A stretch of DNA of 64,000 nucleotides from Nitzschia sp. pyKryTriq1 (taxonomy: Eukaryota > Bacillariophyta > Bacillariophyceae > Bacillariales > Bacillariaceae), in NCBI GenBank assembly GCA_956465555.1, contig OY101122.1, positions 197,001 through 261,000 of the forward strand, written 5' to 3'. The notes beneath the pieces are model-generated. The model worked only from the letters and a program-made list of their open reading frames with translations, was not told the DNA's origin and searched no databases. The position numbers and the translations under genes are program-made. Below, piece by piece: positions 53,473-63,554 of the stretch; position 1 is the first letter of the stretch, and each line of letters opens with the position of its first letter.

Positions 53473-55071
53473 CTACCAGAGAGATTGGATCCCTGGCCAA
53501 TCGGATGCATTGCGAGGCCAGCAGGGCCATCGTGCTCTCCCCCTATCGTTCTCACGGCCCTTTTCCCCTAACGCCAATCTTGCAAAGAAACCCTGGTGGT
53601 TGCAGGCGGCACAAGAGTTGTACGGCGACAACGGTTGTTTCCGCTGATGGCATTCGCTGGTACACGTCGAAAAGGACGCTGCCCTTTGTGCCAATAGAAG
53701 ATCCACTGCTGCGTAGACAATAACATCCTTTTGTTTGGGAAGTCTGTTGTCGGACATGCGAAAATCATGCTGGTAAACGAGTTTCGAAAGCGCCAGCTGG
53801 GCAGTCGAGTTGGCGGCTTTGGTTCGGGCACCAGACCACTTGGTGGTGGTAGCGTCTAAAGCCAAACTCGACATGAGAACGAAGGGTGTATCCTTTGGCA
53901 AAATTGCCATTGCTTCCTTGGCTTGGACAATACTTTCGGCACAACGCTCATAGTCGATATTTTGTAGTTCGGCACGCCAATGAATCACGGCAAATTTGTC
54001 TTGATTTTGGGAAGATATATTCATGCTCGTGAGTGTTTGTTCTGCCAGGTCATGGATCCTCTTTGAGAATCGAAAGTTATTTTGGACAATCGCGGAAGTT
54101 TCATTGTGCCGAACAATCTTTCTTTGATGATGATGATGATTCGGTTCTTTTCCCGACCAAAGTCGAAGATCTTGGAAGCTTTTCTGCCACATGCTAAACA
54201 ACCGAAGTACTACCACATCAGACGAGGATGATGATGATGATGATTCTCCTTGGTCGCGAGCTTGTATGGCGTTCATCAGAGTGTCGCTGTATTTGAGTTG
54301 TTTTTTCCGAAACGATCTACCATTCGAACATTTCGGATAGCCAGACGAGGCAATGCACCAGTCAAAGATCTTGACATTGCCCCCGCCTACACTTTTTGTT
54401 TGATTGACCACGTATTCGTATTCTTCTGCCGTCGCCCATTGATTGTGGTATTGCTCGAGAAGGGATCGATCAAACAGCTCAAAAAAGGCCATGTTTCCCG
54501 TTCCTGGAGCGACGAGCCGACCTCCTCGAATATCCGGTGCGACCAAGGTAGCATTGATTTGTTTGGCAAGGATCATGACTGCGGCGACCGATGTCCTCCA
54601 TGCCGAAATGCCTTCGGCCCAATCCACGCCAACAATATACAATACTGGTGTTGTTGGTGTTGGTGGTGGTCCTTTGCTCTTGTTGTTGTTGTTAGTGCTC
54701 TTTGTATTAGTAAATACTGTCGTCATTCCTGGTACCGGTGCTGGTGCTATTATTGAATTCGTCCCTTCCAAAGCACTTGCGGTGGTGGTGGTGGTGGTTT
54801 GCTCCGCCGATGTACTTGGTACTACTCCTACTCCTACTACCGGTAGTAGGAGTGCTGTCGGATGATCAATATTATTATGATCATCATCCGCAAAAGCAAT
54901 ATTAATCGCATCATGTGGCGACATTAGCGAATTACCATGAGGCAGGACATGGAAGATCTGGATCCCCTCCAAGAGTAGTATCAGTGCAATGGCGATGACG
55001 GCTGCTGATGTTATTACATAATGATGATGACGATGACGACGTGATGATTTCTTCCTGGAAAACAACATCAT
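53473..55071 (-). CDS. Type II membrane protein, O-fucosyltransferase-like
   Basis: A 532-residue single-exon protein. A basic, His-rich N-terminus is followed by one TM segment at about 19-40, as in Golgi enzymes. A low-complexity stem follows (to ~140). The lumenal domain begins 'LYIVGVDWAEGISAWRTSVA' and contains 'TLVAPDIRGGRLV'. Later there is 'FAVIHWRAE', the H-x-R type motif of GDP-fucose-using enzymes, and a C-terminal 'DVIVYAAVDLLLAQRAASF' with conserved acidic and aromatic residues. N-glycosylation sites are present. The protein is likely to act on glycans or glycoproteins in the Golgi. The acceptor is unknown and the family call is moderate. The ATG at 55069-55071 gives the TM anchor. 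Confidence 0.72.
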   Translation of the reverse strand: MMLFSRKKSSRRHRHHHYVITSAAVIAIALILLLEGIQIFHVLPHGNSLMSPHDAINIAFADDDHNNIDHPTALLLPVVGVGVVPSTSAEQTTTTTTASALEGTNSIIAPAPVPGMTTVFTNTKSTNNNNKSKGPPPTPTTPVLYIVGVDWAEGISAWRTSVAAVMILAKQINATLVAPDIRGGRLVAPGTGNMAFFELFDRSLLEQYHNQWATAEEYEYVVNQTKSVGGGNVKIFDWCIASSGYPKCSNGRSFRKKQLKYSDTLMNAIQARDQGESSSSSSSSDVVVLRLFSMWQKSFQDLRLWSGKEPNHHHHQRKIVRHNETSAIVQNNFRFSKRIHDLAEQTLTSMNISSQNQDKFAVIHWRAELQNIDYERCAESIVQAKEAMAILPKDTPFVLMSSLALDATTTKWSGARTKAANSTAQLALSKLVYQHDFRMSDNRLPKQKDVIVYAAVDLLLAQRAASFSTCTSECHQRKQPLSPYNSCAACNHQGFFARLALGEKGRENDRGRARWPCWPRNASDWPGIQSLW

Positions 55072-56114
55072 ATTACTACATCAGGTACATTATACGACGG
55101 CGACGACTCGTAGTAGTAGTAGTAGTAGTAGTAGTACTTCGTATACTGTAGTATGGAGGCATCCACACTGCTGGTGCTGATAGTACTCTACTCCAGTAGT
55201 AATAACTGTTGAAACCAAGTAGTGGAAAGCCAGGCCATAGCATAGGTCATATATTATCAAGATGAGATCATGATAACAAAGGACAAAGTTTCAACAATAT
55301 TACATGATGATGTACTGTACCGGCACGCACATGTGCAGTAATATGGTATTAGAATCGAGTCTGACCGCCGTACAGACTGTGTTTTAGTCTTTGAAATCAA
55401 CTCACTCGTGCTTGATGTTCCGCGGGTGACACTACTAGCTCTAGAGGCAGAACTCGTGAATCGATTCTTCCACAACTACTGACACATCTACTGAAAGTGA
55501 AGATGATTCCTTGTCTAGTAGGACATAGGAGCGAGGAAGAACTATAACTACTGTAATCTTGTCAACGAAGCAAGAACCATTGGCAATTGGCAAGATAAGA
55601 TCCAAGATTGTATTCTTGTTCGACGAGCGAATGGTCATCCGAAATGATTTGTAAAAAGAATTAGCATGCAGCAGGCGTACCGGTATCGGGGTGAGGGACG
55701 TGAGCAGAGAGGAGGGGAGCCGCCCAGTTTGGGGAAAACTTTCCAAGATCGTACATAGTGTATACTGTAGGAAAGGGGGGATGAATCCAAAATAGGAGAC
55801 CTACCACTACTAGAGACATACTGTACTATATCGTAAAACAGCGAAAAAGTGCACTGTCTAATTATTTAGTTACTACCGTGACTGTCATACCATCATCATG
55901 ATCGAACTATATACTTGTATCACTGCACAAACCTGAGCACTAATAATAATTGTGTGAGCTCGTCCTCCCCACGATCATCATTATATTCCACTCTAGCGAT
56001 ACTACCCATGGATTCCGAATCGGTTAAAAGTACGTAGTAACACTAGCTATTTGTTTTCATTCATCACCAGCAATCCCAATAATAATACAAGTACTAGATG
56101 TTAACTCTCTACTA
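55072..56114. other. Intergenic spacer
   Basis: About 1.0 kb with a (TAG)n run at 55110-55135. A 101-codon frame on the minus strand at 55441-55746 has no recognised motif and is not called. Confidence 0.5.
55110..55137. repeat. (TAG)n microsatellite
   Basis: Eight perfect TAG triplets followed by TAC, just upstream of the fucosyltransferase-like gene. Confidence 0.9.
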
Positions 56115-58394
56115 CTATACTACATCGTCTCGAGCAGTAGCAAGAATTTTCTTGGCCAACAATTTCTTTTTCTGGTCTTTTCTTGTAGCGCCTCTCCACT
56201 CCCACCAAGGAACATTCACCACTTTCCATCCAAGCCGTTCCAAGAACCGACGTTTGGCTTGCGTCGGCCCATTCTCTATTCGTCCTTCCACTCCATCTGC
56301 ATCCTTCTTAACATCTCGAAGAAAGTGGCTCGGGCCATCAAACTCGATCGCGATCATCCGATCTTTACAAGCCGCATCAATCGCCAGTAAACCAGGAACA
56401 AATGGACGATCCGGAAAGGGAGATGCTTCAATTTGATGTGCGAAACCAAGCTCTTCGAGCAGAGCTGACATTTCACGCTGGGAACGAGAGTCGGCAATGT
56501 CGATGTTTTTCAAGAATCGAGCTGCTTTCAGCACCTCATCTGGAGGTGGAAGTTCCAACACTCTGGAAACAATGATATAAGTTTGGAATAGTTGATGGCT
56601 ATGTTCGCCATTCAGTTCATCTCCGTCGAGTAGAAGCGCGCGATTCCAAAGGAGGCGAAACTCGGTCTCATATTGCTGCGCAAGATCCAAGATGGCAAAG
56701 GAATGGCAAATAATTGTGATAGCTTGCACATCTGTCAATTCTAAAATGGAGGGCATACGAGAGGAGAGGACATCGAAGAAGTCTGTTGACCGCCGCCCCA
56801 GTTGTGCGAACGCCCAAGCCGTAATCGCAATAGCTTGTCCATTTCCTTGTTCAACAAGGTAGGATGCTCGTTCGTCGACAGCGGTGAATAAAGCTGGACA
56901 TTGGACACCCAAAGTGGCACAAGCCCAAGCCGTATTCGCAATAGCTTGTGGATCGCCTTGTTGGACAAGAAATGATGCTCGATCATCGATCGCAGTGAAC
57001 AAGGCTGGAGATTGGACACCCAATGTGGCACAAGCCCAAGCCGTATTTGCTATATTTTGTGGCGTTCCTTGTTGAACAAGAAATGATGCTCGTTCGTTGA
57101 TTGCAGTGAATAAAGCTGGACATTGGACACCCAATGTGGCACAAGCCCAAGCCGTATTTGCTATATTTTGTGGCGTTCCTTCTTGGACAAGAAATGATGC
57201 TCGATTGTCAATTCCAGTGAATAAATCTGGACATTGGACACCCGATGTGGCACAGGCCCAAGCCGTATTTGCTATCGCTTGAGGCGTGCCTTCCTCGACA
57301 AGAAATGATGCTCGATCATCGATCGCAGTGAACAAGGCTGGAGATTGAACACCCAAAGCCGTATTTGCTATTTCTTGAGGTTTTCCTTCTTCGACAAGGT
57401 AGGATGCTCGTTCGACGATTGCAGTGAAAAAGGCTGGACATTGGACACCCAAAGTGGCACAAGCCCAAGCCGTATTCGCAATATGTTGTCCATTTCCTTC
57501 CTCGACAATGTAGGATGCTCTATCGTCGATCGCAGTGAAAAACGCTGGACATTGGACGCCCAACGTGGCACAAGCCCAAGCTGTATTTGCTATTTCTTGG
57601 GGTTTTCCATGTCCAACCAGATAGGATGCTCCTTCGTCGACAGCAGCAAATAACGCTGGAGATTGGACACCCAGTGTGGCACATGCCCAAGCCGTATTTG
57701 CGATATTTTGGGGTTCGCCCTGTGTCACAATGACATGAACATTGTCTTCTTGCAGGATTGTTTTCACGATCGCCGAAGCTCCTTTGGATTTCCATTTCAT
57801 TTTGGCTACAGCATGCAGCACATTGGCCATCTGTCTAGCTTCCCACGACGACCGCGTTGCTGAATTTTGTATTTGTGCAGCAATATCGAGCATCAGATCT
57901 TCAAAACGTTCATCGTCCTTTCGCAATGAACGTATCCTCCCCAGTTGACTCATGGAGGTCGCGTAGTTGACATGGCTGAAATTGGCCTTCTCTTTTTTGT
58001 AAATATGGAGAATTCGTATCCAGTCAAATTTCTTTCCCGCTTCAATGAGTCGACCATTGATTTCCTTTGAAACGGCAAAACTGCTGCTGCTGCTGCTGCC
58101 GTTGCTGCCGTTGCGTGGTCTGTTGCTATTCCCGGTCCCTCTCCGTTGCGTGGGAGAAGAAGATGACGACGATCGTGGATTGTTTTTGTTCTGAGGATAG
58201 GAAAATAACAATGATACCGATGATTTTTCGTCACCACCATCAGCAGTGTTTCGCCTAATACTACGACAAAATCTGGTTGGAGGAGAGAAGCCGATGGCAA
58301 AGAATGAGGCTTTGTTTGTGGTTTGTTCCAGCACGACTTTCCCAGTGACAATCAACAGCAGTAGTAGCTGGGTGTGTAGTCTGATCCATCGCAT
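56115..58394 (-). CDS. Plastid RAP-domain protein with 37-residue repeats
   Basis: A 759-residue single-exon protein. An N-terminal hydrophobic stretch ends 'NKAS' before FFAIGF, near the A/S|F signal of diatom plastid proteins. After a disordered part comes a helical region with eight close copies of a 37-residue unit (about residues 230-520), e.g. 'IANTAWACATLGVQCPALFT' then a 17-residue partner, and two degenerate copies after it. The fourth copy lacks five residues (WACAT). The C-terminus (about 650-745) is a RAP domain with 'MIAIEFDGPSHFLRD', 'TQAKRRFLERLGWKV' and 'VPWWEW'. Proteins of this build bind and process organelle RNA; here chloroplast RNA is inferred. Confidence 0.88.
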   Translation of the reverse strand: MRWIRLHTQLLLLLIVTGKVVLEQTTNKASFFAIGFSPPTRFCRSIRRNTADGGDEKSSVSLLFSYPQNKNNPRSSSSSSPTQRRGTGNSNRPRNGSNGSSSSSSFAVSKEINGRLIEAGKKFDWIRILHIYKKEKANFSHVNYATSMSQLGRIRSLRKDDERFEDLMLDIAAQIQNSATRSSWEARQMANVLHAVAKMKWKSKGASAIVKTILQEDNVHVIVTQGEPQNIANTAWACATLGVQSPALFAAVDEGASYLVGHGKPQEIANTAWACATLGVQCPAFFTAIDDRASYIVEEGNGQHIANTAWACATLGVQCPAFFTAIVERASYLVEEGKPQEIANTALGVQSPALFTAIDDRASFLVEEGTPQAIANTAWACATSGVQCPDLFTGIDNRASFLVQEGTPQNIANTAWACATLGVQCPALFTAINERASFLVQQGTPQNIANTAWACATLGVQSPALFTAIDDRASFLVQQGDPQAIANTAWACATLGVQCPALFTAVDERASYLVEQGNGQAIAITAWAFAQLGRRSTDFFDVLSSRMPSILELTDVQAITIICHSFAILDLAQQYETEFRLLWNRALLLDGDELNGEHSHQLFQTYIIVSRVLELPPPDEVLKAARFLKNIDIADSRSQREMSALLEELGFAHQIEASPFPDRPFVPGLLAIDAACKDRMIAIEFDGPSHFLRDVKKDADGVEGRIENGPTQAKRRFLERLGWKVVNVPWWEWRGATRKDQKKKLLAKKILATARDDVV
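56790..57715 (-). repeat. 111-bp tandem repeat array in the RAP gene
   Basis: Eight copies of a 111-bp unit, one shortened by 15 bp, differ by only a few substitutions, many in the third codon position or in the residue before IANTA. This suggests recent expansion or sequence exchange among units. Confidence 0.9.
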
Positions 58395-58884
58395 CGTATA
58401 TTATGTGTTTGATATGTTGTTTAGTTGATGCTGAATTAAAATAGAGATGAATGATACATCCTAGTACTATGAAACATATATTATTAAATGGAACTATTCG
58501 TATCTCGTAAAATAAAGGCACGCATCGGATGGATAATATGCGATGCTATATGCGCTGGATGCGAGGATTTTATTCTGCACCATTCCTTTTAGCTATCGGC
58601 TCACCTACAGACGCGCGCTTCCGTCCGTCGTCTTATAATTCGGGTCACCCCCCACTTCCCCCTTCAGACAGCCGATCCCCAAAATACACCCCAAATGCAG
58701 TCTTTACGTCAGCCGATAGCTAATAAAGCAAAGAAGAGTGCGGCGGGACATCTATTTCGAATTGGCTAATCCTGCTTTATGTTTTATTTGTGTATCTTTT
58801 GTTGTGTTGTAACAAAGCAGTCGAAGGCGTTCGCATTTCGCATGTACTTTACGTTCCCAGCAGGTTTCATTACCTGAACCAACC
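58395..58884. other. Intergenic between divergent RAP and rhodopsin-like genes
   Basis: 490 bp of shared upstream sequence. No further gene is seen. Confidence 0.5.
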
Positions 58885-60555
58885 ATGGCTTCGTTGCGCC
58901 GCAGACGAAACAATGCCGACGGCACTACAGAGGACTCAGCTAATATAGGCAAGAAGGAGAAGAAGGAGGAGGATGAGGAAGAAGAACGTCAAGAAGAAAC
59001 CACCAGCAACAACCGGGCGGCTTTATTATTTTTTGAAAAGCTCACGAACACCCGGCGCGGAGAGGATGGCGATGCGTCGCTGGAGGACATTGATCGGTCC
59101 ATGCGTCGTGCCTCACTCATGACGCTCACATCCTGGATGGTCCTGGTGGCTTTTGCGTATGGGTCCGTGCCTCGGGATTCCTGGCAGAGGTTGGAAGGAG
59201 CGGAGCGGATCAGCGCACTGTGTGCCTTTGTAGCGCTTTCGCTGAGTTTTGTAGCACGGATCGGGCCTCTCGTGTTGGAGCAAGTCGCGCCGATCTTGAC
59301 AGGCGGCGCTGGCATCCACCACTCCTCATCGCGTACTAGACATTTGTTTTCGGGGATCTTGATCGGCGGAATCACAACTCAGCTGGTAGCAATCACCACG
59401 GACTTTATGATGGCTTTTGGCCGCGTCCCAGTCCTGGTGGACCCCGTGCTTCAGACTAGGGTCAGTGTCCTCCGTTGGGCCGAGTTCGCAACGTTGGCAT
59501 TTCTTATGACCTTCTTGACAGAGGCGTTTGGATTTCCCAACAAGCACCGGATGGCGCTCTCGGTCCCGATGCTACATGCCATTTGCCAGGGACTCGCGAC
59601 CTTTTGTGGACTTTTTTTCCCGTACTGTCCTGGAAAAGTGTCGTGGTACACGTTGCTAGTCATTTCGTGCTGCTTATTTTCGGTCATTTTCTACCGACTC
59701 CGTCAGAAGAAGAATCTCTTTCAGGGCATGAGCGTCGGCAGGACGCTCAACGAGGCAATCTCCTATGATCGCGCCAGGTTGTCCCTCCGCATGCTCCGGG
59801 AGTGTACTATTTGTTGGACATTGTTTCCAATCCTCTTTTTCACTTCTGGATTTATATTGCCGGCCCTTGCTCCCGCTTCCTCCCCGTTCCGGGATCCCGC
59901 GATTCCGATGATCTTTGAAGCCCTCCTGGATGTCTTGTCCAAACTGCTTCAAATGAATTCTATCTTTGCCGTTCACACAGGAGTCTGGGATGATCCAGAC
60001 GGTGTTCGCGCCCTCCAGAGACTCGAGGAAGTCAAGGATGCCCTTGGGGAAACCTGGGCATCGTCGAGCGATATAGTCATTCTTTCGGTCAGACAGCCGT
60101 TTTCGGGGACTGTGACATCCATGGTGAGCCCGTCGTCGTCGTCGTCGTCGTCGTCGTCCGGCGATGGTGACAATAACAAACCGCAACAACGACCGGACCA
60201 AACACCGCTCGTCTTCTCCTTGGGCTGGGAACATTTTAGCGGTAATACGATCCGTCCCACCGACTATTCGGTTCGACCAACTATTGTATCCGGGGGTGAC
60301 GGCGGCGGCGGCGGCTTTGCCAACAACAACAACAACAACAAGAACATGCCACATAGTTCGGCCTTGGCCGGCCTGGTGGTCCGTGCCTGGGACGCCAAAG
60401 AACTCATCGACGACCAACCAACAACAACAACATCGACGACGACGACGACGTCGACAACGCCGAGGACCCTCTTTCACGATCTGAAAACGACCCGGTGTCA
60501 AGTAGAAATACGCCGTCTGGAAGATGATTTGCTGGTTGTTGTCGTGAGATTGTAA
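58885..60555 (+). CDS. Eight-TM protein with microbial-rhodopsin landmark residues
   Basis: A 556-residue single-exon protein; the ATG at 58885 sits in a strong ACCATGG context. A charged N-terminus (to ~75) precedes eight hydrophobic helices at about 78-94, 108-130, 154-179, 193-215, 222-245, 252-271, 303-330 and 336-364. The last seven line up with a type-1 rhodopsin. Helix C has 'LRWAEFATLAFLMTFL', with R197 and E200 at the Arg82/Asp85 places of bacteriorhodopsin. Helix F has 'WTLFPILF' (W311, F314, P315, as W182-Y185-P186). Helix G has 'LLDVLSKLLQM', with D349 four residues before K353, the possible retinal Lys. The Asp96 place is Leu211, so efficient outward proton pumping is unlikely. 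The extra first helix recalls enzymerhodopsins, but the ~190-residue tail matches no enzyme. Retinal binding is inferred. Confidence 0.75.
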   Translation: MASLRRRRNNADGTTEDSANIGKKEKKEEDEEEERQEETTSNNRAALLFFEKLTNTRRGEDGDASLEDIDRSMRRASLMTLTSWMVLVAFAYGSVPRDSWQRLEGAERISALCAFVALSLSFVARIGPLVLEQVAPILTGGAGIHHSSSRTRHLFSGILIGGITTQLVAITTDFMMAFGRVPVLVDPVLQTRVSVLRWAEFATLAFLMTFLTEAFGFPNKHRMALSVPMLHAICQGLATFCGLFFPYCPGKVSWYTLLVISCCLFSVIFYRLRQKKNLFQGMSVGRTLNEAISYDRARLSLRMLRECTICWTLFPILFFTSGFILPALAPASSPFRDPAIPMIFEALLDVLSKLLQMNSIFAVHTGVWDDPDGVRALQRLEEVKDALGETWASSSDIVILSVRQPFSGTVTSMVSPSSSSSSSSSGDGDNNKPQQRPDQTPLVFSLGWEHFSGNTIRPTDYSVRPTIVSGGDGGGGGFANNNNNNKNMPHSSALAGLVVRAWDAKELIDDQPTTTTSTTTTTSTTPRTLFHDLKTTRCQVEIRRLEDDLLVVVVRL

Positions 60556-61352
60556 CTGTTGTCGTGAGATTGTAACAACAAAAGAGGCTTTTCTAAATGT
60601 TTTGTTTTGTGACTGTTATTACTACTACTAGAGTACTAGTAGTAGAGTACGAAGTACTACACCAGATGATTGCGGGAAGATTTGTAAAAGTATTGAGTGG
60701 GTATCATACTCATACTGTACGATTTGTTCAGTAGTAAAAGTACTGTACTCTGTCGGTGATTTATCATTTCGACTCCTCCGATCGTTGGTATGAATTTCAG
60801 TCCATGGAGTCGACTGTTCTCAAATTACAGTATGCTCTTATTGCGCGGTGAGCGATGGATGATTTTCAACAATCGGGATGGAGGAGTCGTCGTCGTCGTC
60901 CCGTTAGATGATTAGAGCAGGACACGAGCACGACATACTGATTTACCATTGGATGTACGTACTCGGGTTCTCGGGGCCTAAATAGGGAACATCTGCTGTC
61001 TGCTCATGCTGCTTTGGCGCGTTATTTATTTGTCCGTCCGAGATCCGAGAGCGCGCGTGAAAACGAACTGAAAGCACCTAACGGAATGAAAGCACCATAC
61101 AGTACCGGTATGTTAGTTGTTCTCGCTCGAGCTGTCACGAGAACAGCAGCGAGAACACAGCTGCCGCTATGTAGTACTGCTGTACTACCGGTAGACGAGC
61201 CTACGTGTAGCATGCAGAAAGAAGTGCGATAAACGCTCTGAGAAGAGCATTCTTGGATGATGGACATCAGTCGGCTATATGCTGCTCTAAAGCAAAGACT
61301 AAGTTGTCACCTCCAAAATCACCATAGTTCACATCTAATAGATTGTTCCAAC
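60556..61352. other. Intergenic spacer
   Basis: A 797-bp region with TAG and GTAC motifs. The frame of the next gene is open from 61257, so part of 61257-61352 may be coding. Confidence 0.5.
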
Positions 61353-62976
61353 ATGAGTACGAGAGAGTTTGCCCCATCCCAACAACAAGTTTTCCCTTCA
61401 GACGAAGCTACCAGTAGTAGTAGTAGTAGCAGCAGGGGATTTTCCTCCTCCAGCATTCAGCGTTTTTCGCTCGATGCCGCTGTGTCTCCTCTTCTCCAGC
61501 GACCCACTGCTCCGTTCGATCGCACCGAGCGGAAGCGAGCCCATACATCGGCACTTTTCTACAGTGAATGTTTCCTGCGGGGGATCCAGCCCCTGGACGC
61601 TGACACGGCTGCTCAAAATGCACAGCAGCAATACGACAAATGGTGGGTAAAAAAGACTGCTGCTCGTCATCAGGAAAGCAACCAACAGAATACCGGTACT
61701 ACTACGAAAGAAGGAGAGCCAGACTCGAAGCGCCGAAAGGTTGCAAGCTCCGACGACGACAACAACAACGACAACTCTTCCGATGGCATACCGCCCCTCT
61801 TGACAACCACTCCGCAAATAATATCACCTGATGATGTGGGCGATGATAGCATTTCGAGTCGTGAACCACCGCAGCAGCAGCAGCAGCAGCATCAGCCGGA
61901 AAATGTCGGGTTTGCCAAAACTCGATTGATCGAGGACCTGAAATCCTCGGGAGGCGATATCCATACCAGGACGTTTTTAGACTGTATGTCTATTTTGGAG
62001 TCGGATTACAAATCCAAATCATTAGATGGTCGGGGCATGAATGCCCCCTTTTCGCTGGGAGGGAACTGGTTGACACTCTCCAAACCGACATATGACGAAT
62101 GCAAAGGACGGAACAGCAAGGGAGAGTTGACGTACAGTCTCGGAAGAATGAGCTTTGGCATGTTTCGACCGACCAATCTTGTGTGTTCAGTCCAAGCGTC
62201 GTTCAACAATGTACAAACGATAGATCCGCGAAATCCTCCAAGACCTCTCCACGTCCCAAGCAAGTTGATGAAGGATATTCAAAGTGGCATTGTGAATTTG
62301 AGAACCTACGAGTAAGTCTATATTATCTACATACATGCATACAAACAAACAGCAGCTACTAGTCCTTGCTTTTGGATCCTTAAAAACGACTCACACCCCT
62401 GGTTTTTGCAGTATCGTGACAGCATTCACAATTGAGGCAGATCAGGACCGATCAGGAAACTCTCCTCCCAAAGAATCGTCGTCGTCATCATCATCGTCGT
62501 CATCAGCATCATCATCCGCACCACCAGAAGACAATACCACCAGCTGCTACATTGTACCCAAACCGATTCGAGGAATTCTGACCAATCAAGGCTACGCGAT
62601 ACCCGATCCACAGGTAGAAAACCGACTTTCGATTTGGTTCTCTGGAGGCTCTTTGGAAGTACTGGACGAAACAACGGATCTGGAAGAATGGAAGAACGTG
62701 TTTGACGCAGACTTTGCCCCTGATCGAAATCTGCGGGAGCATGCCAATATCCTTGCCGCTCGGCTTCTTCTTGGCGTGGTGTTGCCGGATGGTATGGAAG
62801 AGGATGGGACCATGAGTTTTGCTCTGAAAAAGCCCATTGGGGGACACGGTTCGGCGTATTGCGACATTGTATATATGGACGAGGATCTCCGGATAATGCG
62901 CGGCCATCACGGTGCTGTGTATGTCTGCACCCGGGTGGCGGAGCCAGAGCACATAATTGTGGTGGACGAGCAGTAG
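61353..62976 (+). CDS. PAP/fibrillin-like protein, two exons
   Basis: Exon 1 is 61353-62311. The 100-bp intron (62312-62411, donor GTAAGT, acceptor TTGCAG) splits an Asp codon, and exon 2 is 62412-62976. The product is 507 residues from MSTREFAPSQQQ; an ATG at 61257 would add 32 residues. The first ~230 residues are disordered, with Ser and Gln runs. The ordered part begins near 'GGNWLTLSKPTYDECKG' and 'YSLGRMSFGMFRPTNLVCSV'. A Ser-rich insert lies at the splice site. The end 'CDIVYMDEDLRIMRGHHGAV' matches the D-x-DLRI-x-RG signature of plastid lipid-associated (fibrillin) proteins. The fold is inferred to be a lipid-binding barrel, but no plastid signal is clear, so the cell compartment is open. 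Confidence 0.75.
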
Positions 62977-63554
62977 ACGACGGCGTAAAGAATTGTAGAA
63001 TACAAATTAGTATTCTAGATACTACTAGAGTAGATCACGGCTACAGTACTTGCTACCCCAAGTACTACCCACCACTATAAAGTTTTTTAGGCTGGAGGCT
63101 CTACTGTACTGTACTATGCCGTACAGGAAGAAACTTGCTTGCTTCCAGACTATCTACTACAACAGTTTTTAGATGAGAAATGAGTGAACTATCTACTTTG
63201 GAGAAGACGAGAGCAAACACAATCCCTCCCCCCCCTCCCTCGACGACTCGTCCTTCTCTATCTCGAGAGCCTGTAGTACCGCAAAAGTGGACTAAAACAC
63301 GGTCGGTCTAATCAATCATAGCTCGTCTATCTATCCGATCCATTCAATCAATCATGAGTCGTCAGTCCAGTCGCCGCCGCGTGTGCTCTCTGTGCTCTGG
63401 CTGGGGTTTTCCCGCCGCTATAATGGCCCTATTAGACACTAGACATACGGTATAAAATAGGATTATCGGAAAATGAAATGGTATTGCCATCGACAACCAA
63501 GTAAAAAATACATATATAAATCAGAGAGAGAATGATGCCCCCAACGTCCCTTTT
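62977..63554. other. Intergenic between convergent genes
   Basis: Contains a C-rich tract near 63225-63240. No gene. Confidence 0.5.

Noticed and set aside
55441-55746. 101-codon open frame on the minus strand
   Set aside because: There is no recognised motif or homologous neighbour, and the length is within chance for this spacer.
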